Source: Eikenella sp.
Lineage (GTDB): Bacteria > Pseudomonadota > Gammaproteobacteria > Burkholderiales > Neisseriaceae
Length of the DNA stretch: 64,000 bases
NCBI GenBank assembly: GCA_030528345.1
Contig: JAUMZB010000001.1
Coordinates: 1-64,000 of the forward strand
Reading direction: 5' to 3'
Every line of letters starts with the position of its first letter. Within the stretch, counting starts at the first letter, position 1. Below are positions 1 through 8,852 of this stretch, one piece after another. The notes below the pieces were generated by a model. The model worked only from the letters and a program-made list of their open reading frames with translations, was not told the origin of the DNA and searched no databases. Position numbers and translations under genes: made by a program.

Positions 1-2
1 TC

Positions 3-221
3 GCCGATTGCGATTACGATTGCAGCAACATCGATTTGGAAGTGAAGGATGCGGCGGGCAATACCTTGGAAAAAGATTTCGAATCGGACGATGCGCCGAT
101 GTTCGGCATCCGCGCCAAATCGGGCGGCCGGCTGACGGTGGATGTGGTGATGACCGATTGCAACACCAAAGAATGCCGGTTCAGTTCCCAAGTGTTTGAG
201 GGCAGCAAAGACGTCTTCTGA
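3..221 (+). CDS. C-terminal fragment of a hypothetical exported protein
   Basis: The window opens inside this reading frame; 72 residues and the stop are visible, the start lies upstream. The fragment has two cysteine pairs (CDYDC near its start and CNTKEC near its end), acidic patches and alternating beta-type sequence, which fits a periplasmic or outer-membrane-associated domain. I do not recognise the family. It is followed at once by a DUS inverted pair that acts as its terminator. Confidence 0.6.
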   Translation, partial: ADCDYDCSNIDLEVKDAAGNTLEKDFESDDAPMFGIRAKSGGRLTVDVVMTDCNTKECRFSSQVFEGSKDVF

Positions 222-238
222 CGGCGGGCCGACGCCGC

Positions 239-275
239 AGGCTACCTGAAAACGTTTCAGGTAGCCTGATTTTTT
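239..275 (+). terminator. DUS inverted pair acting as terminator
   Basis: AGGCTACCTGAA (239-250) faces TTCAGGTAGCCT (256-267) across a short loop and is followed by a run of T, the usual neisserial arrangement in which paired uptake sequences form an intrinsic terminator. Confidence 0.85.
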
Positions 276-426
276 ACCATCCAAAACCGCTTCAGCCAGC
301 CAATGGCGTCAGGCCTTAACCGGCGGCGCACTCCGGCATCGGGGCGGATAAAAGTTGCGGCGCAAAAACGTGTTCTGCCGTACAATCTCGCCCTGTTTGG
401 ATGGATCGGCGCGGGACGGCATGTTT

Positions 427-589
427 TAGGGCGCATTGTCAGAAAGCGTTGCGGCGGTCTTTGCGGTCAAAAACCATGTCTGCGGCCTTGCACATGCTTG
501 CCGGGTGTCACCCGGCGCCCATTTCCGCCCGACATCCCCGGTTTTTGCCCCGCAAAACCGCTTCGCAAGCTTTCTGACGACACGCCCTA
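427..589. repeat. MITE-like element with ~47-bp imperfect terminal inverted repeats (copy A)
   Basis: The left end (from 429, GGGCGCATTGTCAGAAAGC) is matched by the reverse complement of the right end (GGGCGTGTCGTCAGAAAGC, ending 587), with similarity running about 47 bases inward to CAAAAACC. Both ends are flanked by TA. It fills most of the 276-644 gap, which holds no convincing gene. A diverged relative lies at 14598-14845. Confidence 0.5.
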
Positions 590-644
590 GAATCTGTTCA
601 AAATCTCCGTTTCCGGCCATCCCGCCTTTTAAAGAACGGCAGCA

Positions 645-1757
645 ATGGTTTATCAGAGAAAATTCATCAAAGAAGTGTCGCAAACCGCCATCGGCGTGTT
701 TGTGCTGCTGTTGGCCACCTTGGTTGCGGTACAGGCCGTCAAGTTGCTGGGCAATGCCGCCGGCGGCAATGTGGCGGCCGATGCGGTGGCCACGCTGGTG
801 GCGTTTTGGACTGTGGCGCTGATGCCGCTGGTATTGATTCTGACCGCCTTCATCAGTGCGCTCACCGTTTTGTCACGCTATTGGCGCGACAGCGAAATGG
901 CGGTGTGGCTGTCTTCGGGTTTGTCGCTGTACGGCTGGATCAAGCCCCTGATGGCCTTTGCGGTGCCGTTTGCCGTGTTGACGGCGGTGGTGTCGATGCT
1001 GGTGATGCCGTGGGCGGATGCCCGCAGCCGCGAGTTTGCCGAAGTGTTGAAGCGGCGGCAGGATACTTCCATGGTGCGGCCGGGCGTGTTTCAGGAGTTC
1101 GGCGGCCGCTCGCCGCGCGTGTATTTTGTGGAACAGTTTGATGCCGACAGCGGCGAGGCGGCGAACCTGTTTATCCGCGAGCAGGGCGAAGACGGGCGGG
1201 ATGTTTTGATTACCGCCGTGCGCGGCCGCTTTGCCGAGCAGGAAAACAAACGCACGTTGGCGCTGTTTAACGGCCGCCGCTACAGCGGCGTGCCAGGGCA
1301 GGCCGATTATGACGAGGTGTCTTTTGAGCGCCTGCATCTGATTGTGGGCACCGCACCCAAGTTGGTGCAGCGCGACGTGCACCGCCGTACGGTGCCGACC
1401 GGCGAACTGTTCGGTACCGACAAACCCGAGTTGCGGGGCGAATTGATGTGGCGCCTCACCATGCCTCTGAGCGTGTTGGTGCTGGCTTTTCTGGCGTTGC
1501 CGCTGTCTTATATGAACAACCGCAGCGGCCGCAGCTACAGTCTGCTGATTGCCATCGGCCTGTTCCTGCTTTATCAAAACGGTCTGACTTTGGTGCGGGA
1601 CGGCATCAGCGATGGGCGTCTGCCCTTGTGGTTCGGCCTCACCGTGCCGCATATATTGATGATCGGCCTGAGTGTTTTGCTGCTGCGTATCCGCAGCCGG
1701 CCGGCGCAGCCCTTTTGGCAGGCTGTGAAACAGGCCGTGAAAGTGAGGCGCGCATGA
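645..1757 (+). CDS. lptF: LPS export ABC transporter permease LptF
   Basis: One of the two inner-membrane permeases of the LptB2FGC complex, which extracts lipopolysaccharide from the inner membrane and passes it to the periplasmic bridge. The 370-residue protein has the family layout: two N-terminal membrane spans (residues ~15-75), a third near 100-125, a large periplasmic beta-jellyroll domain (~130-265), then three C-terminal spans. It overlaps lptG by four bases (ATGA), so the two are translationally coupled. The ATG at 645 gives the normal family N-terminus. Confidence 0.95.
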   Translation: MVYQRKFIKEVSQTAIGVFVLLLATLVAVQAVKLLGNAAGGNVAADAVATLVAFWTVALMPLVLILTAFISALTVLSRYWRDSEMAVWLSSGLSLYGWIKPLMAFAVPFAVLTAVVSMLVMPWADARSREFAEVLKRRQDTSMVRPGVFQEFGGRSPRVYFVEQFDADSGEAANLFIREQGEDGRDVLITAVRGRFAEQENKRTLALFNGRRYSGVPGQADYDEVSFERLHLIVGTAPKLVQRDVHRRTVPTGELFGTDKPELRGELMWRLTMPLSVLVLAFLALPLSYMNNRSGRSYSLLIAIGLFLLYQNGLTLVRDGISDGRLPLWFGLTVPHILMIGLSVLLLRIRSRPAQPFWQAVKQAVKVRRA

Positions 1758-2824
1758 AACTGCTCACCCGTTATTTGATGCGCCGGCTGGGCAGCGGCAC
1801 GGTGTATGCCTTGCTGGCTTTATTGGCTTTGTTTTCGTTCTTTGAAGTGGTGAACGCGGTGGAAGACGTCGGCAGGGGCAGCTATACCGCCGGCACCCTG
1901 CTGCTGTATGTGGGCATGCGCCTGTTCGGGCATATGTATACCCTGCTGCCGCTGGCGGTGTTGGTGGGCTGTTTGGCCGCTTTGAGCCAGCTGGCCGCCT
2001 CCAGCGAGCTCACGGTTATCCGCACCAGCGGCGCTTCTTTGCGGCGCATTGCGGCCACCATTGCCGCGGTCGGCCTGCTGGCCGGTGCGGCCGGTTTTGC
2101 TTTGGGCGAATGGGGCGCGCCGTATATGGAGCAGCGCGCCGAGCGTCTGCGTCTGAATGCGATACAGAAAACGGTCAGCTTGGGCGGCAGCGGCCTGTGG
2201 TTCCGCCAGGGGCAGGACAACATCAATGTGCGGGAAATGCTGCCCGACGGGCGCCTGCTCGGTATCCGCATTTACCGCTACGATGTTTCAGGTAGCCTGG
2301 TTTCCGCTTGGCAGGCGGCGGAAGGGCAGGTGAACGACAACGGCACGTGGACGCTCAAGCAGGTGGCGCGCACCGATTTGACGGCCGTGCGCAGCCGCGT
2401 ATCCACCGCCGTGCAAAGCGAATGGACAAGCAGCGTGGATGCCAAACTGCTCAACGTGCTTTTGATCGATGCCGACCAAATGTCCGCCCAAGGCCTGCAT
2501 GCTTATGTCCGCCATTTGGCCGGCAACGGCCAGCAGACGGCGGTTTACCGCACCGCCTTCTGGCGCAAGCTGTTTTACCCCGCCGCCTGCCTGGTGATGG
2601 CTTTGGTGGCGCTGGCCTTCACGCCGCGCAGCACCCGCCACGGCAATATGGGTGTGCGCCTGTTTATCGGCGTCTGCCTGGGGCTGGCTTTCCATTTCGG
2701 GGGCTTGTTGTCCGGCTATATCGCGCAGCTGGCCGCCCTGCCGCCTTTTTTGGCCGCCTTGCTGCCGATTGCCGTTTTCGGTGCGCTGGCAGGGTGGCTG
2801 ATCCGGCGGCAGGAGTTGCGCTAA
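1754..2824 (+). CDS. lptG: LPS export ABC transporter permease LptG
   Basis: The second permease of the LPS exporter, 356 residues, paired with LptF. Start ATG at 1754 overlaps the lptF stop; a longer in-frame extension upstream is only the shadow of lptF. Spans lie near residues 15-35, 55-80 and 95-120, then the periplasmic domain and three C-terminal spans. A DUS (2287-2298) lies inside the periplasmic-domain coding part, reading ...SGSLVSAWQ, showing that the uptake sequence is tolerated in coding DNA. Confidence 0.94.
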   Translation: MKLLTRYLMRRLGSGTVYALLALLALFSFFEVVNAVEDVGRGSYTAGTLLLYVGMRLFGHMYTLLPLAVLVGCLAALSQLAASSELTVIRTSGASLRRIAATIAAVGLLAGAAGFALGEWGAPYMEQRAERLRLNAIQKTVSLGGSGLWFRQGQDNINVREMLPDGRLLGIRIYRYDVSGSLVSAWQAAEGQVNDNGTWTLKQVARTDLTAVRSRVSTAVQSEWTSSVDAKLLNVLLIDADQMSAQGLHAYVRHLAGNGQQTAVYRTAFWRKLFYPAACLVMALVALAFTPRSTRHGNMGVRLFIGVCLGLAFHFGGLLSGYIAQLAALPPFLAALLPIAVFGALAGWLIRRQELR

Positions 2825-2842
2825 ACCGGAATGACAACCCAT

Positions 2843-2879
2843 TTTCAGGTAGCCCGATGCCGCATCGGGCTACCTGAAA
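2843..2879 (+). terminator. DUS-based perfect hairpin after lptG
   Basis: TTCAGGTAGCCC and GGGCTACCTGAA are extended by GATG/CATC arms with a CCG loop, giving an 18-bp perfect stem. There is no clear T run on the plus side, so termination is likely but not certain. The uptake core is the variant with C instead of T at one end. Confidence 0.6.
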
Positions 2880-2920
2880 GCATGGGCGTCAGCCATCGAT
2901 TACATAAGGATCAATCAAAC

Positions 2921-3538
2921 ATGTTTACCGGCATTGTACAAGGCTTGGGCGAGCTGACCGCCGTCCGCCAGGCCGCGCCCGATTTCCGCAGCCATACCGT
3001 GCGCCTGCCGGAAGGCGCGGCCGACGGTTTGCAGATCGGCGCTTCCGTGGCGCACAACGGCTGCTGCCTTACCGTTACCCGCATCAACGGCAAGGAGGCC
3101 GATTTCGACCTGATGGGCGAAACGCTGGCTAAAACCAATTTGGGCGCGTTGCAGGTAGGCGATGCGGTGAACATCGAACGCGCGGCCCGTTTCGGCGACG
3201 AAATCGGCGGCCATGTGATGAGCGGCCACATCATGGCGGTGACCGAGATCACCCGCATCGAGCAAAACGGCCGCAACCACACGGTGTGGTTGCGCCTGCC
3301 CCAAGTCTTGGCACCGTATGTGCTGAGCAAAGGTTTCATCGGTTTGGACGGCTGCAGCCTCACCATCGGCGAAGTGGGAGTTGAGGAGTTTAATGTCTAT
3401 CTGATTCCCGAAACCCTGTCGCGCACCCTGTTCGGCCGCCGGCAGCCGGGCGACAAAATCAATGTGGAGGTGGATGCGCACACGCAGGCCGTGGTGGATA
3501 CCGTGGCCCGCGTTTTGGCGGCGCGGGAGGCGGGCTGA
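2921..3538 (+). CDS. ribE: Riboflavin synthase, alpha subunit
   Basis: Dismutates two 6,7-dimethyl-8-ribityllumazine molecules to riboflavin. The 205-residue protein starts with the invariant MFTGIV and consists of two similar lumazine-binding barrels (about 1-95 and 96-190), the second opened by GHVMSGHI. An ATG at 2921 preceded by AAGGATC is chosen over a longer in-frame extension, which runs back through the DUS hairpin. The TGATG junction couples it to the next gene. Confidence 0.95.
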   Translation: MFTGIVQGLGELTAVRQAAPDFRSHTVRLPEGAADGLQIGASVAHNGCCLTVTRINGKEADFDLMGETLAKTNLGALQVGDAVNIERAARFGDEIGGHVMSGHIMAVTEITRIEQNGRNHTVWLRLPQVLAPYVLSKGFIGLDGCSLTIGEVGVEEFNVYLIPETLSRTLFGRRQPGDKINVEVDAHTQAVVDTVARVLAAREAG

Positions 3539-4140
3539 TGCTGCCGCTGCCGCCCCGGGCGCCCCGCCGCCACGGCCGCCTCAGCCGTCGCATTGCCGCC
3601 ATCTTGTTTCGTCTGCTGGGTTGGCAAGTCAGTGGTGCCGTTCCCGATGTGCCCAAATGCGTGGTCATCGGCGCGCCGCACACCTCGAATTTCGACGGCC
3701 TGTATGCCTTGCCCGCTTTGTTGGCGATAGATCTGAAAATCAGCATTTTGGGCAAACAGAGCCTGTTTGCCGTCCCCGTATTGGCCGGTTTGATGCGCTG
3801 GCTGGGCGTGGTACCGCTCGACCGCAGCAATGCCGGCGGGGTGGCGGCGGCCAGCATCGAAACGTTCCGCCAAAGCGAACGGCTGTTTCTCGGTATCGCA
3901 CCGGAGGGCACGCGCCGCGCGGCCAAGCAGTGGAAAAGCGGCTATTGGCGCATAGCGCGCGGCGCGGGCGTGCCGATTCTGCCGGCGGTATTGGATTACG
4001 GACGCAAAGAAATCCGCTTTCTGCCGCTGTTTTACCCTACTGATGATTTTGCCGCCGACCAGGCGGCATTGGTGGCGCTTTATCACGGCGTGCGCCCCAA
4101 ACGCCCGCACCGTTTGTCGCTGCCCTTGCGCGGCGAATAA
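3538..4140 (+). CDS. PlsC-type acyltransferase family protein
   Basis: A 200-residue lysophospholipid / 1-acylglycerol-phosphate acyltransferase-like protein. The HX4D catalytic motif is seen as HTSNFD (~residues 42-47), a substrate-binding motif as APEGTR (~121-126), followed by the conserved proline-containing VPILPAVLDYG. There is no clear N-terminal membrane span, so it is probably a peripheral cytoplasmic-face enzyme. Start overlaps the ribE stop by one base. The exact acyl acceptor cannot be told from sequence. Confidence 0.85.
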   Translation: MLPLPPRAPRRHGRLSRRIAAILFRLLGWQVSGAVPDVPKCVVIGAPHTSNFDGLYALPALLAIDLKISILGKQSLFAVPVLAGLMRWLGVVPLDRSNAGGVAAASIETFRQSERLFLGIAPEGTRRAAKQWKSGYWRIARGAGVPILPAVLDYGRKEIRFLPLFYPTDDFAADQAALVALYHGVRPKRPHRLSLPLRGE

Positions 4141-4174
4141 GTGTTACCGATTGCTCCGAGGCTACCTGAAACCC

Positions 4175-5023
4175 ATGTCCGCGCCCCTTGTTCCCGATTA
4201 TTTAGACCGCATCCACATCGTTTTAAGCCGCACCAGCCATCCGGCCAACATCGGCGCCGCCGCCCGCGCCATGAAAACCATGGGCTTGAGCCGGCTCACG
4301 CTGGTGTCGCCCAATCTGATGGCCACGCCGATGACGCCGCAGCCGCCGGTGTTCCGTGCAGAAGCCGCGGCGGACTTCCAACTGCCCGAAGAAAGTTTTA
4401 TTCTGGCCTCCGGTGCGGCCGACGTATTGGAAAACGTCCGCATCGCGGCCGATTTGGACGAGGCCTTGGCCGACACCGTCATCAGCTGCGCGCTCACCAG
4501 CCGCCGCCGCGAGTTGAGCGCGCCTTTGCAAACGCCGCGCGAGCTGACGCCCGAATTGCTGCAGGCCGCACAAAACGGTTTTCAGGTAGCCTTGGTGTTC
4601 GGCAACGAAACCTTCGGCCTGAGCATAGACGAAGTGCAGCGCTGCAACCGCCTGCTCACCATCAGCGGCAACCCCGCTTATTTCTCGCTGAATCTGGCGC
4701 AGGCGGTGCAGGTGGTGTGCTACGAAATTTTCAGCCAAACCGGCGTACGCATGACCCAGTTGCAGGCCGAAGCCGCGCCGGCCACCCACGCCCAGGTGGC
4801 GGGCATGGTGGCCCATTTGGAAAGCGTGATGCAGGAATTGGACTTTTTCCGCCGCCGCAACGGCGAGCGCATGATCCGCCGCCTGCACAGCCTGTTTGCC
4901 CGTGCCGAACCGAGTACCGAGGACATCGACCTTTTGCGCGGTTTGTTCCGCACCGTGTCCAAACGCACCGGCCAGTCCGCCGGCCGTACCCCGCCCACCA
5001 ACCCCCGAAAGGACAGGTCATGA
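4175..5023 (+). CDS. trmJ: tRNA (cytidine/uridine-2'-O-)-methyltransferase TrmJ
   Basis: SPOUT-family methyltransferase that 2'-O-methylates position 32 in the anticodon loop of tRNAs. The 282-residue protein shows the N-terminal SRTSHPANIGAAARAM segment, the knot-forming GNETFGLSIDE (~145-155) and the NPAYFSLNLAQAVQVVCYE helix (~168-186). The ATG at 4175 sits just after a DUS (4159-4170); a further DUS lies inside the gene (4581-4592). Its stop overlaps the next start (ATGA). Confidence 0.92.
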   Translation: MSAPLVPDYLDRIHIVLSRTSHPANIGAAARAMKTMGLSRLTLVSPNLMATPMTPQPPVFRAEAAADFQLPEESFILASGAADVLENVRIAADLDEALADTVISCALTSRRRELSAPLQTPRELTPELLQAAQNGFQVALVFGNETFGLSIDEVQRCNRLLTISGNPAYFSLNLAQAVQVVCYEIFSQTGVRMTQLQAEAAPATHAQVAGMVAHLESVMQELDFFRRRNGERMIRRLHSLFARAEPSTEDIDLLRGLFRTVSKRTGQSAGRTPPTNPRKDRS

Positions 5024-5214
5024 CCCAAGAACACCCAAACCACACCTTTGATGTGACGCCTGCCGCCGAAATGGAAGCGGAAGAGCGCGAATTGGTTATC
5101 GACGATTCCGTGGCCGATTTGATGGATTATGCCGACCGGCCGCTCAGCGATGCCGAAATCGAAGCCGAACGGCTGCATTTGTCCGACATCAAACCCCGGC
5201 CGGAAGCGCATTGA
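5020..5214 (+). CDS. Small acidic hypothetical protein
   Basis: A 64-residue ORF overlapping the trmJ stop by four bases, preceded by an AAGGACAGG ribosome site. It is very acidic and rich in Glu/Asp (EAEERELVIDD), without cysteines or membrane spans, and predicted to be mostly helical or disordered. Its tight position between trmJ and the DUF1853 gene supports it being translated. Function unknown. Confidence 0.7.
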   Translation: MTQEHPNHTFDVTPAAEMEAEERELVIDDSVADLMDYADRPLSDAEIEAERLHLSDIKPRPEAH

Positions 5215-5227
5215 ACAGGCGGCAGGC

Positions 5228-6070
5228 ATGAATTACGCGTCGGACGCCCTGTGGTGGCGCCTGCAAGACCCCGCCGTGCGCGATTTGGCCGCCGTCCTCA
5301 CTGCGCCGCCGCTGTGGCACAGCGGCCGCGAAGTGACGGTCGCGGCTTTGCTGGGCAGGCAGGGTTTCCGTTTTCTGTTGGCTTTAGACGACGAACCGCT
5401 GCCGCTGTACCGCCATTTGGCGCAGGAAGCTCCGTTCGGCCGGCGTTTGGGCCGCTACGCCGAGAGTTTGCTGGCATTTTGGCTGGCGCGCGCACCGCAC
5501 AGCGAATTGGTGGCGCGCAATCTGCCGCTGGCGGATGCCGACGGGCGCAGCTTGGGCGAAGCCGACTTTCTCTGCCGCCTCGACGGCACAGCCTGGCATC
5601 TCGAATTGTGCTGCAAATACTACGGCGGCGGCACGGCAGCCGATTTTTGCGGCCTGAACGCGGCCGACCGCTTAAACGAAAAAGCGGATAAGCTGCAACA
5701 ACAGCTGTGTCTGCTGCAACGGCCTGAATTTGCGGCCGCTTATCCGCCGTATGCCGGCCAAGCCTGGCGCAGCGGCAGTGTGGTGCGCGGCGTCGGGTTC
5801 AGCGCCGACGGTGCTTTGCTTGGCGCGCCGCTGAACCCCTACGGCTGGAGCGGCCGCTTGGTGGACGATTGGCGTGCGGTGGAGCTGGCGCCGCAGCAGC
5901 GTTTCTATCCGCTGCCGCGCACGGCCTATCTGGCGCCGGCTCGGGTGGCGCAAACCGAAGTGCTGACGGCCGAAGCCATGGCGGAGCAGGGCGGCGGCTT
6001 GGCGGCCATAGTGGCGTGCCGCCCCGACGGCATGTGGCACGAGGAAGAGCGGCTGATGTGCCGCCGTTGA
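5228..6070 (+). CDS. DUF1853 family protein
   Basis: 280 residues, member of a family of unknown function common in beta- and gamma-proteobacteria. Visible features are the LGEADFLCR and WHLELCCKYY segments; the E-x-D and E-L-x-x-K-Y-Y residues resemble a restriction-endonuclease-like fold, but this is my inference. ATG at 5228 (MNYASDALWW) fits the family start better than the in-frame extension over the previous gene. Last gene of the ribE-trmJ cluster. Confidence 0.8.
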   Translation: MNYASDALWWRLQDPAVRDLAAVLTAPPLWHSGREVTVAALLGRQGFRFLLALDDEPLPLYRHLAQEAPFGRRLGRYAESLLAFWLARAPHSELVARNLPLADADGRSLGEADFLCRLDGTAWHLELCCKYYGGGTAADFCGLNAADRLNEKADKLQQQLCLLQRPEFAAAYPPYAGQAWRSGSVVRGVGFSADGALLGAPLNPYGWSGRLVDDWRAVELAPQQRFYPLPRTAYLAPARVAQTEVLTAEAMAEQGGGLAAIVACRPDGMWHEEERLMCRR

Positions 6071-6110
6071 TGCCCTTAGGGTGCGACCGTCCGCCCAAAT
6101 CCGTGATAAG

Positions 6111-6147
6111 AAACAGCCGAAGCATCTCGCACAATGCTTCGGCTGTT
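6111..6147. terminator. Perfect 15-bp hairpin after the DUF1853 gene
   Basis: AAACAGCCGAAGCAT and its exact complement ATGCTTCGGCTGTTT surround a 7-base loop. A/T tracts at both sides suggest a bidirectional terminator serving the plus-strand cluster and the minus-strand remnant downstream. The rest of 6071-6302 shows nothing recognisable. Confidence 0.7.
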
Positions 6148-6302
6148 TGCCAGGTTTTGTTGACGGTGTCGCGGCATGATTTCAGCGGATGTTGACTGAA
6201 ACACCGCTGCCGTTCTCCATGCCAACCGCCCCGGCCTGCCTGCTCCGGCAGCGGCAGCCGCCCCCTCCTTGGTTTCAAACAGTATGGTGTGCAGGGCGCT
6301 GT

Positions 6303-6697
6303 TTATTTGATGCCGTCCAACCGGGTCTGCCATTCGCCGCAGGTTTGGGCGCGGCTTGCCATCATCAGTTTCACCCGTTCTTTGCTCCGCATATTGACGG
6401 CATCGGCATCATCCGCATCGTTCTGCTTGCGCCATGTGGTCAGGGCGGCGTCGACATTGCCGTCGGCCTGTCGCAACATGGTGTCGAAGCCGCCGCTGTT
6501 GAAAAAATCAAAATGACCGCCGAATTCCCTATGTCCGTTGGGCTTCGGTTTTTGTTTTCCCGCCTCAATTAAGATTGCATGACCGCGCAATACTTGTGCA
6601 CAGCTTGAGGGCAGTTTGCCCTTCCCCGCCCCGTAAGCGCTCAAACAGGCAGCGCTAATGAGGGCGGCTGTGATATTTGTTCATGGGTTTTCCTTTC
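6303..6697 (-). pseudogene. Small lipoprotein-like gene with frameshifted signal peptide
   Basis: An open frame of 113 codons (stop at 6303) encodes a hydrophilic protein with ending CGEWQTRLDGIK. Its frame continues upstream into a typical export signal (ITAALISAAC), but the only ATG with a good ribosome site (GGAAAGG, ATG at 6695-6697) is one base out of frame, and an in-frame TGA overlaps it. The natural protein probably began MNK...ITAALISAAC. A TTG at 6644 could give a cytoplasmic truncated product. Family unknown. Confidence 0.5.
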
Positions 6698-6751
6698 CGC
6701 CATCAAATGGATGGAACGGCCAGCAGAGGCTGCCCGGCCAATCTGATACGC

Positions 6752-6757
6752 TATAAT
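6752..6757 (+). promoter_or_regulatory. -10 element upstream of uvrB
   Basis: Perfect TATAAT 33 bases before the uvrB start; the -35 region (CTGCCC) is poor. No LexA-type operator is evident. Confidence 0.5.
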
Positions 6758-6789
6758 CCGCCGTTATTCAATTGTCCGGGCTACCTGAA

Positions 6790-8820
6790 ATGAAAATCAT
6801 CCAATACGAAAATTCCCCCTTCAAACTCCATCAGCCTTTTCCGCCCGCCGGCGACCAGCCCTCCGCCATTGCCGGCCTGCTCGAAGGGCTTTCAGACGGC
6901 CTCGCTTACCAAACCCTGCTCGGCGTAACCGGCTCGGGCAAAACCTACACCATGGCCAACGTGATTGCCCAAAGCGGCCGCCCCGCCATCATCATGGCGC
7001 ACAACAAAACGCTGGCGGCGCAGCTTTATGCCGAAATGCGCGAGTTTTTCCCCGAAAACGCGGTGGAATACTTCGTTTCCTACTACGACTATTACCAGCC
7101 CGAAGCCTATGTGCCCAGCCGCGACCTGTTTATCGAAAAAGATTCCGCGATTAACGAACACATCGAGCAGATGCGCCTTTCCGCCACCAAAAACCTGATG
7201 ACGCGCAACGACGTGATTATCGTCGCCACCGTGTCCGCCATCTACGGTATCGGCGACCCCACCGAGTATCAACAAATGGTGCTTTCCGTGAAAGAGGGCG
7301 ACACCATAGCCCAGCGCGACATCATCTCCACCCTCGTTTCCATGCAATACGAGCGCGGCGAAATGGATTTCAAACGCGGCTCCTTCCGCGTGCGCGGCGA
7401 CGTGATCGACGTGTATCCCGCCGAAAGCTCCGACAACGCCTTGCGCATCAGCCTGTTTGACGACGAAATCGATCGTCTCGACATCTTCGACCCGCTCACC
7501 GGCAGCAACATCCAGCGCGTCGGCCGCTACACCGTGTTCCCCTCCAGCCACTACGTTACCCCGCGCGACACCGTGCTGCGCGCCTGCGAAAGCATCAAGC
7601 AGGAATTGCGCGAACGCATTGATTTCTTTACCCAAGAAAACCGTCCCGTCGAAACCCAACGCATCGAACAGCGCACCCGCTTCGACCTCGAAATGCTCTA
7701 CGAAATGGGCTTCTGCAAAGGCATCGAAAACTACTCGCGCCACTTTTCCGGCAAAAAAGAAGGCGAACCGCCGCCCACGCTGATGGATTATCTGCCCGAC
7801 AACGCCATCATGTTTATCGACGAAAGCCACGTTACCGTTACCCAAATCGGCGGCATGTACAAAGGCGACGCCAGCCGCAAACAAAACCTCGTCGACTACG
7901 GCTTCCGCCTGCCTTCCGCCCGCGACAACCGCCCGCTCAAATTCCACGAATTTGAAAAAATCATGCCGCAAACCATCTTCGTTTCCGCCACACCTGCCAA
8001 ATACGAAGAAGAACACGCCGGCCAAGTGGTCGAGCAAGTCGTGCGCCCCACCGGCCTTGTTGACCCGCAAATCGAAATCCGCCCCGTCGCCACCCAAGTG
8101 GACGACTTACTCAGCGAAATCAACGACCGCATCGCCAAAGGCGAGCGCGTGCTCGTAACCACCCTCACCAAACGCATGGCCGAACAGCTCACCGACTATT
8201 ACAGCGAACTCGGCATCAAAGTGCGCTACCTGCACAGCGACATAGATACCGTAGAACGCGTTGAAATCATTAGGGATTTACGCCTCGGCCTGTTTGACGT
8301 GCTCGTCGGCATCAACCTCTTGCGCGAAGGCTTGGACATTCCCGAAGTTTCACTCGTCGCCATCTTAGATGCCGACAAAGAAGGCTTCCTGCGCAGCCAC
8401 CGCAGCCTCATCCAAACCATAGGCCGCGCCGCCCGCAATGTGAACGGCGTCGCGATTTTGTACGCCGATAAAATCACCGATTCCATGAAAGCCGCCATCG
8501 ACGAAACCGAACGCCGCCGCGAAAAACAGATTAAATTCAACCAAGAACACGGCATCGTGCCGAAACAGATTAGCAAACAGGTAAAAGACATTATAGACGG
8601 CGTTTACCATGAAGATTCAGGTAGCCCCAAGGGCAAAGGCCGAGCAAAAACCAAAGTGAAAGTGGGCGAAATCCACAGTGAAGAAGACGCGATTAAAGAA
8701 ATCGCACGGCTGGAAAAAGCCATGCAGCAGGCGGCGAGGGATTTGCAGTTTGAAGAAGCGGCAGTGTTAAGGGATAAGATACGGGGGATTAAGGAAGGGT
8801 TGTTGTTTGGGGCGGAGTGA
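6790..8820 (+). CDS. uvrB: Excinuclease ABC subunit B
   Basis: Damage-verifying helicase-like subunit of nucleotide excision repair. The 676-residue protein has Walker A GVTGSGKT (residues 45-52), the damage-probing beta-hairpin with [19 protein letters not shown] as the DE-x-H motif, QTIGRAARN motif VI, and a C-terminal UVR domain that contacts UvrC. The start ATG at 6790 shares its A with a DUS variant (6778-6789); an upstream in-frame TTG would only add the translated DUS. A DUS variant also occurs near codon 610. Confidence 0.97.
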   Translation: MKIIQYENSPFKLHQPFPPAGDQPSAIAGLLEGLSDGLAYQTLLGVTGSGKTYTMANVIAQSGRPAIIMAHNKTLAAQLYAEMREFFPENAVEYFVSYYDYYQPEAYVPSRDLFIEKDSAINEHIEQMRLSATKNLMTRNDVIIVATVSAIYGIGDPTEYQQMVLSVKEGDTIAQRDIISTLVSMQYERGEMDFKRGSFRVRGDVIDVYPAESSDNALRISLFDDEIDRLDIFDPLTGSNIQRVGRYTVFPSSHYVTPRDTVLRACESIKQELRERIDFFTQENRPVETQRIEQRTRFDLEMLYEMGFCKGIENYSRHFSGKKEGEPPPTLMDYLPDNAIMFIDESHVTVTQIGGMYKGDASRKQNLVDYGFRLPSARDNRPLKFHEFEKIMPQTIFVSATPAKYEEEHAGQVVEQVVRPTGLVDPQIEIRPVATQVDDLLSEINDRIAKGERVLVTTLTKRMAEQLTDYYSELGIKVRYLHSDIDTVERVEIIRDLRLGLFDVLVGINLLREGLDIPEVSLVAILDADKEGFLRSHRSLIQTIGRAARNVNGVAILYADKITDSMKAAIDETERRREKQIKFNQEHGIVPKQISKQVKDIIDGVYHEDSGSPKGKGRAKTKVKVGEIHSEEDAIKEIARLEKAMQQAARDLQFEEAAVLRDKIRGIKEGLLFGAE

Positions 8821-8823
8821 TTA

Positions 8824-8829
8824 TATAAT
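8824..8829 (+). promoter_or_regulatory. -10 element of the AT-rich gene
   Basis: TATAAT lies 24 bases before the ATG at 8853, directly after the uvrB stop; AGGGA serves as ribosome site. Composition changes abruptly to AT-rich here. Confidence 0.4.
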
Positions 8830-8852
8830 TTAAAAATTCTAGGGATAAATTA

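Noticed and set aside
303-590. 95-codon plus-strand open frame in the gap before lptF
   Set aside because: It lies over the inverted-repeat element, has no ribosome site and no protein-like pattern.
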